This document shows positions 52,227 through 62,759 of a stretch of 64,000 nucleotides of DNA, piece after piece (position 1 is the stretch's first letter; every line of letters starts with the position of its first letter). This DNA comes from Vreelandella songnenensis. GTDB taxonomy: Bacteria > Pseudomonadota > Gammaproteobacteria > Pseudomonadales > Halomonadaceae. Location: positions 186,001 to 250,000 of the forward strand of contig NZ_PVTK01000005.1 in assembly GCF_003002925.1 (NCBI RefSeq). Reading direction: 5' to 3'. The notes below the pieces were generated by a model. It saw nothing but the letters and a program-made list of their open reading frames with translations, was not told the origin of the DNA and made no database searches. The translations under genes and the position numbers were made by a program.

Positions 52227-54314
52227 TTAGCGGCCCCCGACCAGCGTGGTAACACGCAGCGTTCGGTCATCTGGAATTTCGGCCTGGGACATCACGACCA
52301 GATGGCGCATCCGGCGGCGCAGAAAGCGCGAGAGCACGCCGCGCAGCGAGTGCTGGACCACCAGCACCGGCGCTTCGCCGCTCGCTTCGTGACGCTCCAG
52401 CGCTTGATGCGCCTGGGTCATCAGGGTATCTGCCAAACCGGGCTCCATCGCGCCGTTGCCGTTCATTGCCTGAATCAACACCTGCTCAAGCTGGGCATCG
52501 AGTCCCATCACGTTGAGCGTCTCCTGGCCGGCAAACCACTGCTGGGTAATGGCGCGACCCAGACCGATACGCACCAGGGCCGTCAGTTCGCCCGGGTCTT
52601 TCTGCTGGCCGGCATACTCGGCCAGGGTATCCAGAATGGAGCGCATGTCACGAATGGAGACATCCTCTTCCAGCAGGTTTTGCAGAATACGCTGCAAGAC
52701 GGTGAGCGAAATGGCCTTGGGCACCACTTCCTCGACCAGCGATTTCTGATCCTCGCCCAGCTTATCGAGCAGCTTCTGGACTTCCTGGCGCCCCAGCATT
52801 TCCGGCGAATGGCGGTGCAGCAGATGATTCAGGTGCGTGGCAATCACGGTGCTGGCATCCACCACCGTATAGCCATAGACCTGGGCATGCTCACGCTGGT
52901 TGGTATCGATCCACACCGCCGGCAGGCCAAAGGCGGGGTCTTGGGTGGCCGTGCCCTGAAGCTCACCGGAAACCTGGCCTGGGTCGATGGCAAGCCACTT
53001 GCCCGGCTGAGCGTCGGCGCGGCCAATTTCTGCGCCTTTCAGTGAAAGCACGTAGGCGTTGGGGGAAAGCTCCAGGTTGTCGCGGATATGCACCACCGGG
53101 GGCAGAAAGCCGACTTCCTGAGCAAATTTCTTGCGCACGCTCTTGATGCGTCCCAATAGCTCACCTTTCTGGCGCGCATCCACCAGCGGAATCAGGCGGT
53201 GGCCGACTTCCAGCCCCAGCGTATCCACCAGTTGAACATCCTCCCAGCTGGCCTCGGGCGTCTCCTGGGTGACCGAGGGCGCGGTGGCGATCTCTTCCTG
53301 TACCTGGGTTTTCTGCTTATGACGAATCAGGACCCAGGCCAGCCCGCCCAGCAGCGCGGTAAACAGCAGAAATACGAAATTGGGCATGCCGGGCACCATA
53401 CCCAACAGCCCCAGGACGACGGCGGCCAGAATCAATACCTGAGGATTCACGAACAGCTGGCTGAGCATTTGCTGGCCAATGTCTTCGTTCGTGTCGGTAC
53501 TCACTCGAGATACCGTGACACCCGCGGCCGTCGAGATCACCAGCGCCGGAATTTGAGCGACCAGGCCGTCACCAATCGCCAGCAGCATGTACGTCGTGGC
53601 GGCGTCGGAGAACCCCATATCGTGCTGCAGCATGCCTATCATCAGCCCGCCGATGATATTGACGACCATGATCACCAGGCCGGCAATGGCATCACCGCGG
53701 ACGAACTTGCTCGCACCGTCCATCGAGCCAAAGAAATCCGCCTCTTGAGCGACCTCCGCGCGACGCTTCTTGGCATCCTCTTCGCCAATCAGGCCAGCAT
53801 TGAGATCGGCATCGATAGCCATCTGCTTACCGGGCATGGCATCCAGCGTGAAGCGCGCTCCTACCTCGGCAATTCGCCCGGCGCCTTTGGTGATGACCAT
53901 GAAGTTGATGATGACGAGGATCAAAAAGACCACCAGGCCCACGGCGAAATTGCCGCCCACCAGGAATGCTCCGAAGGCTTCGATAACCTTACCGGCGGAG
54001 GCACCGCCCAGGTGGCCCTCCATCAGCACCACCCGGGTCGAGGCGACGTTAAGTGACAGACGCAGCAGGGTGGTAAAGAGCAATATGGATGGAAACGCCG
54101 CAAAATCCAGCGGCTTACGTGTAAACATGCTGACCATCAGCACCATGATGGCCAAGGCAATATTGAAGGTGAAGAGTAGGTCGAGCGCAAAAGGGGGCAA
54201 GGGCACGATCATCATGCCCAGGATCATCAGAATCAGCAGCGGCCCGACCAGCAGCTTCATGCGCACATCGCTCATCCAGTCGCGCTGACCTATTAGCTGA
54301 CTAAAACCTTTCAT
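52227..54314 (-). CDS. flhA: Flagellar export gate protein FlhA
   Basis: Type III export gate component, 695 residues. Eight N-terminal membrane helices (MLLIRNISG-like family region PFALDLLFTFNIALAIMVLM and SLNVASTRVVLMEGH), the FHIPEP-type loop (GAGRIAEVGARFTLDAMPGK), and a large cytoplasmic domain from ~330 on. Start overlaps the flhB stop (ATGA). Confidence 0.97.
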   Translation of the reverse strand: MKGFSQLIGQRDWMSDVRMKLLVGPLLILMILGMMIVPLPPFALDLLFTFNIALAIMVLMVSMFTRKPLDFAAFPSILLFTTLLRLSLNVASTRVVLMEGHLGGASAGKVIEAFGAFLVGGNFAVGLVVFLILVIINFMVITKGAGRIAEVGARFTLDAMPGKQMAIDADLNAGLIGEEDAKKRRAEVAQEADFFGSMDGASKFVRGDAIAGLVIMVVNIIGGLMIGMLQHDMGFSDAATTYMLLAIGDGLVAQIPALVISTAAGVTVSRVSTDTNEDIGQQMLSQLFVNPQVLILAAVVLGLLGMVPGMPNFVFLLFTALLGGLAWVLIRHKQKTQVQEEIATAPSVTQETPEASWEDVQLVDTLGLEVGHRLIPLVDARQKGELLGRIKSVRKKFAQEVGFLPPVVHIRDNLELSPNAYVLSLKGAEIGRADAQPGKWLAIDPGQVSGELQGTATQDPAFGLPAVWIDTNQREHAQVYGYTVVDASTVIATHLNHLLHRHSPEMLGRQEVQKLLDKLGEDQKSLVEEVVPKAISLTVLQRILQNLLEEDVSIRDMRSILDTLAEYAGQQKDPGELTALVRIGLGRAITQQWFAGQETLNVMGLDAQLEQVLIQAMNGNGAMEPGLADTLMTQAHQALERHEASGEAPVLVVQHSLRGVLSRFLRRRMRHLVVMSQAEIPDDRTLRVTTLVGGR

Positions 54315-55480
54315 GGTTGTTGCGCCTCATTACCACCGGCGCCATGCCCGGGGCTTTCCAATTCCGGTGGAACCGGCAGATTATCGGGAGTTGGGGGCAC
54401 CTCGCCTCCTTGTTGTGCAACGTGCTTCAGGCGATAAGCCCAGGCCATGACCTCGGCCACGGCGGTATAAAGCTCGGCGGGCACTTCGGCGTCCAGGTCC
54501 ACATGATGGTAAAGCGCGCGCGCCAGCGGTGGCGCCTCCAGCCGCGGAATCCCTGACTCGCTACCCAGCTCGCGAATACGCGCCGCCACGGCGTCCGCCC
54601 CTTTGGCCACCAGACGCGGCGCGCCCATACTGCCTTCCTGGTACATCAGGGCCACGGCATAATGGGTCGGGTTGGTAATGATAACGTCGGCCTGGGGTAC
54701 CTTGCTCATCATTCTGCCCCGCGCCATGGCCTGCTGCTGCTGACGGATACGCCCTTTCACATGAGGGTCGCCCTCGGACTCCTTGTGCTCGCGCTTGATC
54801 TCTTCCTTGCTCATGCGAAGCTTCTTGGCATTGCTCCACAGCTGAAAAGGTACGTCCATGAGAATCACGACAATCAGCGAAAACACCATCAGTCCGGCGG
54901 CCTGAGCGGCCATGTTAAGCGCTCCGGCAAGGGCCTGCTGAATAGGCTGGTCCATCAAGGACAGAAACTTGCCGATATTGAAGTACAAAAACGCCGAGGC
55001 CACGCTGCCGATCAGTACCGATTTGGCAATCGCCTTGGCAAGCTCGATAAGCGCCTGAGAAGAGAAGATGCGCTTGACGCCTGCCACCGGGTTAAGCTTG
55101 GAAAACTTGGGCTTCATGGACTTGGCGGACACGATCCAGCCGCCCAGCAGCGCCGGCGACACCAGCGCGACCACCATAAGCAGCAGAAACAGTGGCGTCA
55201 GGGCAATCAGCGTTCGCTGGCCCAGATCCAGCGCATTGACCAGCATGGGCATCTCTTCCATGGCCTGGCGCCGCTCGAACAGAAATGCCTGCTCCATGAC
55301 CATGCCCAGCTGGTCATAAAGCATCATGCCCATACTCCACAAACCAACGACGCCGCCCAGCAGGAGTAGAAACGTGGTGAGCTCGCGGGAGCGGGGAACC
55401 TGTCCCTCTTCACGGGCTTTTTCTCTACGCCTGGGCGTGGCCTCTTCGGTCTTTTCCTGATCGCTATCGTTATCTGCCAT
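54311..55480 (-). CDS. flhB: Flagellar export switch protein FlhB
   Basis: Substrate-specificity switch of the export gate, 389 residues. N-terminal charged tail (EKTEEATPRRREKAREEGQV), four membrane helices, and the autocleavage motif NPTH within DVIITNPTHYAVALMY. A terminator-like hairpin separates it from cheZ upstream, so flhBA may have its own promoter. Confidence 0.97.
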   Translation of the reverse strand: MADNDSDQEKTEEATPRRREKAREEGQVPRSRELTTFLLLLGGVVGLWSMGMMLYDQLGMVMEQAFLFERRQAMEEMPMLVNALDLGQRTLIALTPLFLLLMVVALVSPALLGGWIVSAKSMKPKFSKLNPVAGVKRIFSSQALIELAKAIAKSVLIGSVASAFLYFNIGKFLSLMDQPIQQALAGALNMAAQAAGLMVFSLIVVILMDVPFQLWSNAKKLRMSKEEIKREHKESEGDPHVKGRIRQQQQAMARGRMMSKVPQADVIITNPTHYAVALMYQEGSMGAPRLVAKGADAVAARIRELGSESGIPRLEAPPLARALYHHVDLDAEVPAELYTAVAEVMAWAYRLKHVAQQGGEVPPTPDNLPVPPELESPGHGAGGNEAQQP

Positions 55481-55515
55481 GCTGCTACCTGGCCCGCTTA
55501 GCGGCTCACCATAAA

Positions 55516-55541
55516 TTCAGCCGCCCCAGGGGACGGCTGAA
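55516..55541 (-). terminator. Hairpin between cheZ and flhB
   Basis: On the minus strand TTCAGCCG...CGGCTGAA, with inner CCCC/GGGG pairing, is followed by TTTAT. Weak T-run, so partial termination is more likely than a full stop. It lies in the 115-base cheZ-flhB gap. Confidence 0.55.
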
Positions 55542-55595
55542 CAAAGCGCTTATTCTGCCAGAGGCAGCTAATGACAAAGTCTTAATAACGCCGCA

Positions 55596-56291
55596 TTAAA
55601 AGCCTAATTCGTCCAATAAGTCGTCCACCTGGTCCTGACCTGTCACGATATCCGGCGCATTTTCCCTGATTTGCGGGCCGTTCAGGAGCTCTTCACTGCG
55701 CCGGGCGTTATCGTTCTTCCATTGATCCTCGGCCTTGCGCTGCATGGTTTCACGGGACTGAACACCGGGCACGTTATCGATTAGCACCCGAACGAGCTGG
55801 TGTTCGATCTCGCGGATCACATCCATCATCTTCTTGATGACCTGGCCGGTCAGGTCCTGAAAGTCCTGGGCCATCATGATGTCAAGAAGCTCTTTATTCG
55901 TGGCCGCGGTGATCGCCGGCACATCGCTCAAATAAGTGCGGGTTTCCTTGACCAGGGTCTTGGCATCGTCAAGATCCTTGGGTGCCTCGAACCACTCGGC
56001 CCACTGTTTATCAAGTCCTTCGGCACGCTCGGCGAGCTGGTCCTGAAGCGGCTGCGCGCGATCAATGGCGTTGAGCGCCCGCTCGGCGGCCTGTTCGGTC
56101 ATGGTGGCAACGTAGTGCAGCCGGTCCCGGGCGTCTGGAATGGCTTCAGCCGCTTTTTCAATCTCTTTGTCCAGCCCCAGCTCCCGCATATTGTCACGCA
56201 ACATGCGGGTAAGCTTACCGATGCGATGAATTAGATCTTCAGCGACTTCCTCGGATGTCTGGGCAGAACCTGTCTGCTCGTTCTGACTCAT
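55596..56291 (-). CDS. cheZ: CheY-P phosphatase CheZ
   Basis: Removes phosphate from CheY, 231 residues. Long helical hairpin with the catalytic Gln in [18 protein letters not shown], and the C-terminal CheY-binding peptide [12 protein letters not shown]. Forty-two bases after cheY. Presence of CheZ is typical of beta- and gammaproteobacterial chemotaxis. Confidence 0.97.
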   Translation of the reverse strand: MSQNEQTGSAQTSEEVAEDLIHRIGKLTRMLRDNMRELGLDKEIEKAAEAIPDARDRLHYVATMTEQAAERALNAIDRAQPLQDQLAERAEGLDKQWAEWFEAPKDLDDAKTLVKETRTYLSDVPAITAATNKELLDIMMAQDFQDLTGQVIKKMMDVIREIEHQLVRVLIDNVPGVQSRETMQRKAEDQWKNDNARRSEELLNGPQIRENAPDIVTGQDQVDDLLDELGF

Positions 56292-56333
56292 TACGATGTC
56301 TCCTCGCTGACCGAGCCCAAAGGCCCAGCCGCT

Positions 56334-56723
56334 TTATTTACCCATTTTCTCGAAGATTTTGTTCAGCTTCTCTTCCAGGGTAGCGGCAGTGAACGGCTTG
56401 ACTACATAGCCGTTGGCGCCCGCTTGAGCGGCCGCAATAATATTCTCTTTCTTGGCTTCCGCCGTCACCATCAACACCGGCAAATGCTTCAGGCCTTCAT
56501 CCTGGCGAATCTCTTTGAGCATTTCCAGGCCATCCATATTGGGCATGTTCCAGTCTGACACTACAAACTCGAAGCTGCCGGCGCGTAGCTTGTTCAGCGC
56601 GTCCTGGCCATCCTCGGCTTCATCAACATTGGTAAAACCCAGCTCTTTCAGCAGGCTGCGTACAATCCGGCGCATGGTAGGAAAGTCATCGACTACCAGG
56701 AAGCTCATGTTCTTATCGGCCAT
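56334..56723 (-). CDS. cheY: Chemotaxis response regulator CheY
   Basis: Single receiver domain of 129 residues that binds the motor switch when phosphorylated. Acidic pair in [15 protein letters not shown], phospho-acceptor Asp in [15 protein letters not shown], Thr in MVTAEAK and Lys in VKPFT. A GTCAC-CTT-GTGAC mini-hairpin lies in the gap upstream. Confidence 0.98.
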   Translation of the reverse strand: MADKNMSFLVVDDFPTMRRIVRSLLKELGFTNVDEAEDGQDALNKLRAGSFEFVVSDWNMPNMDGLEMLKEIRQDEGLKHLPVLMVTAEAKKENIIAAAQAGANGYVVKPFTAATLEEKLNKIFEKMGK

Positions 56724-56776
56724 TACTCATCCTCTATTTAATGCGCGTCACAAGGTGACGGTTTACTCAGTCAGGG

Positions 56777-58474
56777 TTAAAAGGCTTCCCACTCTTCATG
56801 ATCACTGTGGCTTTGCACAGCGCGGGTCGTGGGAGTAGCCGGTGCGGTTTTCTTGGTCATCTTGGGAAGTGATGCTGATGCCCGCGGCGGCAAGGCCGCG
56901 TGTTGAGGCGCCTGATTGCCAAGCAGCTTGAACACGGCAACGGCCTCTTCCAGCCGGTTTGCCTGCTCCTCCAGCGAAGCGGCCGCAGACGACGCCTCCT
57001 GCACCAGTGCGGCGTTCTGCTGCGTTACCTGGTCCATCTGGCCTATCGCGTGGCCTACCTGCTCGATGCCATCGCTCTGCTCTTGGGAAGCGGCAGAAAT
57101 CTCATCCATGATATCGGTTACCCGACGCACGGCGGTGACCACTTCTGCCATGGTGGAACCGGCCTGCTCAACGAGCGTCGATCCCTGCTTGATCTGGGTG
57201 ACCGAGGCATCGATCAGCGTACGAATCTCCTTGGCAGCATCGGCACTCCGGCTGGCCAGGTTACGCACCTCACCGGCCACAACGGCAAACCCACGGCCCT
57301 GCTCACCGGCCCGCGCAGCTTCAACCGACGCATTGAGCGCCAGAATGTTGGTCTGAAACGCAATGGAGTCAATTACGCTGGTGATATCAGCCACTTTTTG
57401 TGAGCTGGTGGAAATACCGTGCATGGTCTGAACGACCTGATCCACCACCTGCCCACCGTGCTCCGCCGTGGTCGAGGCATCCGCCGCCAGTGTGCTTGCC
57501 TGGCGAGCGTTATCGGCATTCTGTTTCACCGTGGCGGTCATCTCTTCCATGCTCGCCGCAGTCTCTTCAATCGAGGCGGCCTGCTGCTCGGTGCGTGAGG
57601 AAAGATCCGCATTGCCGCCGGCAATCTCACGGGTGCCATGGTGGATTTCCGAGCTGCCCTCCCGCACTCGCATGACGATGGCCGTCAGGTTTTGCTGCAT
57701 GACCGCCATGGCGGTAAACAGTCGGCCAATTTCGTTGTTGCCTGCTTCAGGCAGCGGCTGGGTCAGGTCGGCTTCAGCGATCTTGTTCAGCCGCGCGACC
57801 GCGTCATTGAGCGGTGCGGTAACCGTACGCCGCAAACCCATATAGATCAGCAGGGTAATCAAAAGCGCAAGCCCCACAGCAATCGCACTGATGAACGAAA
57901 AGAGCTGCCCCTGCTCCTGCGCTTCGCTGCGAATGTCATCGGTTCGCTGAAAGCCATAGTCGGTAAATGCGGTTGTGCTCTGGGCAAGGTCGGCCAGCGG
58001 CTCGACCAGCTCATCACGGAGATCGTTATAGGTATTGATATCCATCTGCGCAAAGCTTTCGTGCTGCTGCTTGACCAGGGCAACCACTTCCTGGAAGTCG
58101 GCTATCAGCTCAGCCCCCAATACCTCGCCCTGAGGCGTACGCGGCGTAGACGCAAATTTCGCAAAACGCGTTTCGGCACGGCTGATACGATCCCCGGCAA
58201 TCGCCAGTTGCTCATTGGTTCTGCGCATCTCGCCAACCATCATGTAGTTCGACGCGATCTCCATAGCCAGCATGGCCTGGTTGAGCAGTGAATCCGCCCG
58301 GTTGATCTCGTTGAGCTGGTCGCCGCTGATTCGGCTGTAGATGGCCAGATTATCCTGTGCGTTACGATCAGATACAAAACCTATTCCAGCCGTCACCACA
58401 ATCAGCGTGGCAAAGCAACCAAGCGCCGCTATGACAGCCGCATGAATACTCATATTGCGCAGTAAACGCATCAT
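56777..58474 (-). CDS. Methyl-accepting chemotaxis protein
   Basis: Transmembrane receptor, 565 residues from ATG 58474 with GGGGAG seven bases upstream. First membrane helix ~10-35, Tar-type four-helix periplasmic domain ~36-190, second helix ~195-220, HAMP, and signalling domain with the highly conserved hairpin tip ([20 protein letters not shown]). Ends EEWEAF, a WxxF-type tail for CheR/CheB docking. Ligand unknown. Lies between cheB and cheY, as tar/tap lie close to cheR in E. coli. Confidence 0.95.
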   Translation of the reverse strand: MMRLLRNMSIHAAVIAALGCFATLIVVTAGIGFVSDRNAQDNLAIYSRISGDQLNEINRADSLLNQAMLAMEIASNYMMVGEMRRTNEQLAIAGDRISRAETRFAKFASTPRTPQGEVLGAELIADFQEVVALVKQQHESFAQMDINTYNDLRDELVEPLADLAQSTTAFTDYGFQRTDDIRSEAQEQGQLFSFISAIAVGLALLITLLIYMGLRRTVTAPLNDAVARLNKIAEADLTQPLPEAGNNEIGRLFTAMAVMQQNLTAIVMRVREGSSEIHHGTREIAGGNADLSSRTEQQAASIEETAASMEEMTATVKQNADNARQASTLAADASTTAEHGGQVVDQVVQTMHGISTSSQKVADITSVIDSIAFQTNILALNASVEAARAGEQGRGFAVVAGEVRNLASRSADAAKEIRTLIDASVTQIKQGSTLVEQAGSTMAEVVTAVRRVTDIMDEISAASQEQSDGIEQVGHAIGQMDQVTQQNAALVQEASSAAASLEEQANRLEEAVAVFKLLGNQAPQHAALPPRASASLPKMTKKTAPATPTTRAVQSHSDHEEWEAF

Positions 58475-58512
58475 TGGATCACTCCCCAGCAAGCATTATT
58501 ATGTAAGAAGGT

Positions 58513-59574
58513 TTAAACCCGCTGAGCGCGGCCAGAAGCCGCTACCATTGCCATCAGACGAGCAGGAATGTCATCAAGGGCGGCGACTTCAACCGCCCCA
58601 CCTACGGCAATGGCTTCGCGCGGCATACCAAATACCACGCAGCTTGCCTCGTTTTGTGCGATGGTCGGTGCGCCGGCATTACGCATTTCCAGAAGCCCGA
58701 CGGCGCCATCCTTGCCCATCCCTGTCAGAATCACGCCGATGGCGTTTCGTCCGGCGTGCTCGGCCGCGGAGTGAAACAGCACATCCACGGAGGGACGATG
58801 GCGATTGACCGGAGGGCCACTGTCCAGGCGAGCCACGTAGTTCGCGCCACTGCGCACCAGCTTCAGGTGCTGGTCGCCGGGCGCAATGTAAGCGTGTCCC
58901 GGCAGTACGCGCTCACCGTCGGTGGCCTCTTTCACCGTGATGCGGCACAGCCGATCAAGGCGCTCGGCAAAGGAGCGGGTAAAGCCACCAGGCATATGCT
59001 GGGTGATCAGGATGGCCGGGGCGTTGGCCGGCAGCGGCTCAAGCACGGCGCGTATGGCTTCGGTTCCACCGGTGGACGCGCCGATGATGATCAGCTTTTC
59101 ACTGGACACCAGCGGCGCCTTCAGCTGCGCCGGCGGCGGGGTATTCTTGTGGCGCGCCTGACGCGGGCGCGAGCGCGCCGCGGCACGCAGTTTTTCAGCG
59201 ATTTCGTTGGCGTACTCCATCATGCCGTTGCGAATGCCCAGGCTTGGCTTGGCCACGAAATCCAGCGCGCCCAGCTCAAGCGCGCGCAGGGTGATTTCCG
59301 AGCCGCTCTGGGTCAGCGATGACACCATCAGCACCGGCATAGGCCGCAGGCGCATCAGGCGCTCAAGAAAATCCAGACCGTCCATGCGCGGCATTTCAAC
59401 GTCCAGCGTCAGTACGTCGGGGTTGTGCTGCTTGATCAAGTCACGCGCAACAAGAGGATCAGGGGCTACGGCAACCACTTCCATATCGGGCTGTGAGTTG
59501 ATAATTTCGGTCAGCAGGTCACGAATAAGTGCCGAATCATCGACACACAACACTTTGATCTTGGCAGCGCTCAA
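58513..59574 (-). CDS. cheB: Chemotaxis methylesterase/deamidase CheB
   Basis: 353 residues. Starts at a TTG with AGGAGG upstream ([20 protein letters not shown]). Receiver domain with phospho-acceptor in [16 protein letters not shown], then a linker and the esterase domain with the catalytic triad in [12 protein letters not shown] (Ser), [16 protein letters not shown] (His) and [11 protein letters not shown] (Asp). Opposes CheR in receptor adaptation. Confidence 0.97.
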   Translation of the reverse strand: MSAAKIKVLCVDDSALIRDLLTEIINSQPDMEVVAVAPDPLVARDLIKQHNPDVLTLDVEMPRMDGLDFLERLMRLRPMPVLMVSSLTQSGSEITLRALELGALDFVAKPSLGIRNGMMEYANEIAEKLRAAARSRPRQARHKNTPPPAQLKAPLVSSEKLIIIGASTGGTEAIRAVLEPLPANAPAILITQHMPGGFTRSFAERLDRLCRITVKEATDGERVLPGHAYIAPGDQHLKLVRSGANYVARLDSGPPVNRHRPSVDVLFHSAAEHAGRNAIGVILTGMGKDGAVGLLEMRNAGAPTIAQNEASCVVFGMPREAIAVGGAVEVAALDDIPARLMAMVAASGRAQRV

Positions 59575-59669
59575 AGCACGCCTCCTCTTGCAATTAACGC
59601 CTGATGTGCAGCTTCATGAGCGCGGGCTTCCACGCCTTTAAAGTCTGAAAAGCACGACAATGGCCTGGA

Positions 59670-60548
59670 TCAGGCCCGGGTATATACCGTCTGGCCACGC
59701 AGCTTGAACGCGTCGCTGATATACGAGAAGTTCTCGGAGTGCCCGGCAAACAGCAGCCCCTCCGGCTTCATCAGCGGCGCAAATCGCTTGAGTATCTTGG
59801 CCTGCGTTTCCTTGTCGAAATAGATCATGATGTTGCGACAGAAAACAGCGTCGAACGGGCCTTTGACCGGCCACTGGGGCGCCAGCAGATTCAACGGTAA
59901 AAACTCGACCAGTTCAGACACCTCCGGGCGTATGCGGGCAAGGCCCTGCTGCTGACCGGTGCCCTTTTGAAAGAAGCGCTTGACCCGCGCCTCGTCGAGT
60001 TTGCGCACCTGCTCCAGGGGATAGATCCCCATCCGCGCCTTGCTCAACGCGTCGGTATCGATATCCGTGGCAATCACTTTCGACTGGGCCGCCTTGGGGC
60101 CAAGCGTCTCCAGCAGCGTCATCGCCAGCGAGTAGGGCTCTTCCCCGGTGGAAGCCGCCGAACACCAGATGGTGACCGGGCCCGGCTTGTTGCGAATATG
60201 CTCAGCCAGTAGCGGAAAATGGTGCGCTTCCCGGAAAAAAGCGGTGAGGTTGGTGGTCAGTGCGTTGGTGAACGCCTCCCACTCCTTTGCTTCGGGCTGA
60301 CGCTCCAGGCGGACAAGATAGTCGGTAAAGCGCGTCATGTTGTGATGCCTTAGCCGCTTGGCCAGCCGGCTATACACCATTTCACGCTTGTGCTCTGCCA
60401 ATACAATGCCCGCGCGCTGATAAATCAGCTCACGGATGCGAGCAAAGTCAGCATCCGTCAGCACCAGATCACGCTCGATCTGGTTGCCAGACGCCCACTG
60501 GCTGGCGTCGATACTCCTTTCGCGTTGCTCAGTCAAAATGCTTCCCAT
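59670..60548 (-). CDS. cheR: Chemotaxis methyltransferase CheR
   Basis: Methylates receptor glutamates using S-adenosylmethionine, 292 residues. N-terminal helical domain ([13 protein letters not shown]), SAM site [16 protein letters not shown], then [13 protein letters not shown] and [11 protein letters not shown] 60548 overlaps the 3' end of the PAS-receptor gene by 16 bases; a TTG at 60536 is an alternative start. Confidence 0.96.
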   Translation of the reverse strand: MGSILTEQRERSIDASQWASGNQIERDLVLTDADFARIRELIYQRAGIVLAEHKREMVYSRLAKRLRHHNMTRFTDYLVRLERQPEAKEWEAFTNALTTNLTAFFREAHHFPLLAEHIRNKPGPVTIWCSAASTGEEPYSLAMTLLETLGPKAAQSKVIATDIDTDALSKARMGIYPLEQVRKLDEARVKRFFQKGTGQQQGLARIRPEVSELVEFLPLNLLAPQWPVKGPFDAVFCRNIMIYFDKETQAKILKRFAPLMKPEGLLFAGHSENFSYISDAFKLRGQTVYTRA

Positions 60549-62701
60549 TCCTCTACAGGTACCGCTTGGCGCCGCTCAGAAGGCACGGATGGCGACGTGC
60601 GCTCTGCAGGGCCAGCGAGCCTGGACGTCTGTCTGGCAGATGATGTGTCTGTGACTGCCAGAGACGACCCAGCGCGTTGGTGATTGAGTCGAAACGCTTC
60701 GACCGAGAGCGCGAGCATACTCGCCTGCTGCTCCAGCTTAACGGCCGCGCGTGCTGTTTCTTGAACCCGCACTGCATTTTGTTGCGTGGCCTGATCCATT
60801 TCGGTCACGGCCTGATTGACTTCGGCGATGCCACTGCTTTGCTCTTTAGACGCAGCGGAAATTTCATGCATGATATGCGTCACGCTACGCGCGGCTTCCG
60901 CTACTTCGCCTATGGCGGCCTCGGCCCTCTCGACCAGTCCGGCGCCGGTCGCTACTTCCTGGTTGGAACCATCAATCAACCCACGGATTTCCTGAGCAGC
61001 ACCAGCGCTGCGCCCCGCCAGTTTCCTGACTTCCTCGGCCACAACCGCAAACCCGCGACCGTGCTCACCGGCGCGTGCAGCCTCGACCGAGGCATTCAGC
61101 GCCAGAATGTTGGTTTGAAACGCAATGGAGTCGATGACATTGATGATATCGGTCATCTTTTGCGAGCGTTGCGTGATGCGCTGCATGTTTTCCACCAGCT
61201 GCGCCATGAGTTCGCCCGTTTGCGACACCTGCGTAGCATTATTATCGGCAAGTCGGCGAGCTTCTTGAGCATTCTCGCTGTTTTGCCGCACCGTTGCTGT
61301 CATCTCTTCCATGCTGGAGGCCGTCTGCTGCAGCGAGGCCGCCTGCTGCTCTGTACGCGAGGAGAGCGCTTCGTTACCGCTGGCGATATCCTGGGCGGCG
61401 GGAGTGACGATATCGATCCCGCCCTTCACATCGCCGATGATACTGCTCAGGCTTTTACGCATCGCATTAAGCGAGTCGATGAGCTGACCCACCTCATCAT
61501 GCCGGCGCTTGGGCGCCATCGCCGCCAGATTGCCGCCGGCAATCTGCAGGGTAAAACGCGAGGCGCTTTGCAGCGGCCGTACAATGGCACGCAGCGTTAC
61601 CAGACCGATCAGAATCAGTACCAGCAAGCCGATACCCAGCACCACCGCCTGAAAGGTGATAATTGTGGTTTGTGTCTGTCCGGCCTGGCTTGCCATGGCT
61701 TCAGCTGCCAGCTGCTTCTGCCCGATCAGTTGATTGACGATTTCGGACAATGCCCGGCCTTCACCCGACATGACCTCAATGATAGCGTCCAAGCCGGTAA
61801 AAGCCTGGTAGGTCTCTTCAGCCTGCAAAACGCTCGCGCCCTGGCTCATCCCTTCGTCCAGAAACGCCTGAAGCTGTTCGTTGAACGCAGTGGCCAGCGG
61901 CGTGGCATTCACCGGGCGTGAGTAGTAGGCCTGCCACACGCTGGCGATCTCTTCGGCGCGCTGTTCAATGGTCTGGCCTATATCAAGGCGCTGATTGATC
62001 AAGGCCATGCGTTCAGGCTCGATCAACTCCTGGCGCGTTTTGGCAATCGCCTGATCGATTTGCTGTAGCCTGACGACGTCGCGCAGACCATCACTATTGA
62101 GCCGCTCAAGGCGTTCACTTGAAGCGTTCAACCCGTAAAGACCCAGCCCGCCGCTGACCAGCAGCAGCGCCGCCGCGACTAACACCATGCCCACCAGCTT
62201 GGCGCGCACGGTATTCAATTGAACCCGCTTCAGGCGCTGCACCATGCCGCGTTGACGCAGGCGCCCCTTATCCAGATAGAGCCGCTTGCCGCGCCCTTCA
62301 CGTATCTCGGTATACGCCTGTTCGGCGCGCTGAATAGCATCGCGCGAAGCCTGAACGCGCACCGAGGCGTAACCCACCACCTCATCGTTCTCGATAATTG
62401 GCGTGACGCTGGCATCGACCCAGTAGTGATCACCGTTCTTGCACCGGTTCTTGACCAGCCCCCGCCAGGTGTCGCCGGCTTGAATGGTTTGCCACAGGTT
62501 CGCAAAGGCGGCCGACGGCATGTCAGGATGTCGAATCAGGTTATGCGGCGCGCCCAGCAATTCGTCCTTCGTGAAGCCGCTTATCTGGATAAATGCCGGG
62601 TTTGTGTAGGTAATACGACCTTTCAGATCCGTGCGGGAGACTAAAAAGTCGTCTTCCTTCAACTCAACTTCGCGTTGAGAAACAGGCTGGTTATTGCGCA
62701 T
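60533..62701 (-). CDS. PAS-containing aerotaxis-type receptor (Aer-like)
   Basis: 722 residues. Cytoplasmic N-terminal PAS domain ~10-120 with Aer-type signature [17 protein letters not shown] and [18 protein letters not shown] basic stretch and membrane helix follow (~165-190), then a ~165-residue region rich in helices (periplasmic), second helix (~345-370), HAMP and signalling tip [19 protein letters not shown]. Classic Aer has no periplasmic domain, so this one combines PAS and a periplasmic sensor. Ends EEWEAF. Confidence 0.93.
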   Translation of the reverse strand: MRNNQPVSQREVELKEDDFLVSRTDLKGRITYTNPAFIQISGFTKDELLGAPHNLIRHPDMPSAAFANLWQTIQAGDTWRGLVKNRCKNGDHYWVDASVTPIIENDEVVGYASVRVQASRDAIQRAEQAYTEIREGRGKRLYLDKGRLRQRGMVQRLKRVQLNTVRAKLVGMVLVAAALLLVSGGLGLYGLNASSERLERLNSDGLRDVVRLQQIDQAIAKTRQELIEPERMALINQRLDIGQTIEQRAEEIASVWQAYYSRPVNATPLATAFNEQLQAFLDEGMSQGASVLQAEETYQAFTGLDAIIEVMSGEGRALSEIVNQLIGQKQLAAEAMASQAGQTQTTIITFQAVVLGIGLLVLILIGLVTLRAIVRPLQSASRFTLQIAGGNLAAMAPKRRHDEVGQLIDSLNAMRKSLSSIIGDVKGGIDIVTPAAQDIASGNEALSSRTEQQAASLQQTASSMEEMTATVRQNSENAQEARRLADNNATQVSQTGELMAQLVENMQRITQRSQKMTDIINVIDSIAFQTNILALNASVEAARAGEHGRGFAVVAEEVRKLAGRSAGAAQEIRGLIDGSNQEVATGAGLVERAEAAIGEVAEAARSVTHIMHEISAASKEQSSGIAEVNQAVTEMDQATQQNAVRVQETARAAVKLEQQASMLALSVEAFRLNHQRAGSSLAVTDTSSARQTSRLAGPAERTSPSVPSERRQAVPVEEWEAF

Positions 62702-62759
62702 TCTTGTGCCCTGTATTGTAAGTATTCTTGGAATATTGGTACGGGTAACTGCTTAGGGC

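Noticed and set aside
44654..55480. Sigma-28 or sigma-54 promoters in the flagellar cluster
   Set aside because: Looked for TAAA-N15-GCCGATAA and TGGC-N8-TTGC patterns upstream of cluster genes and found none convincing by eye; a matrix scan would decide.
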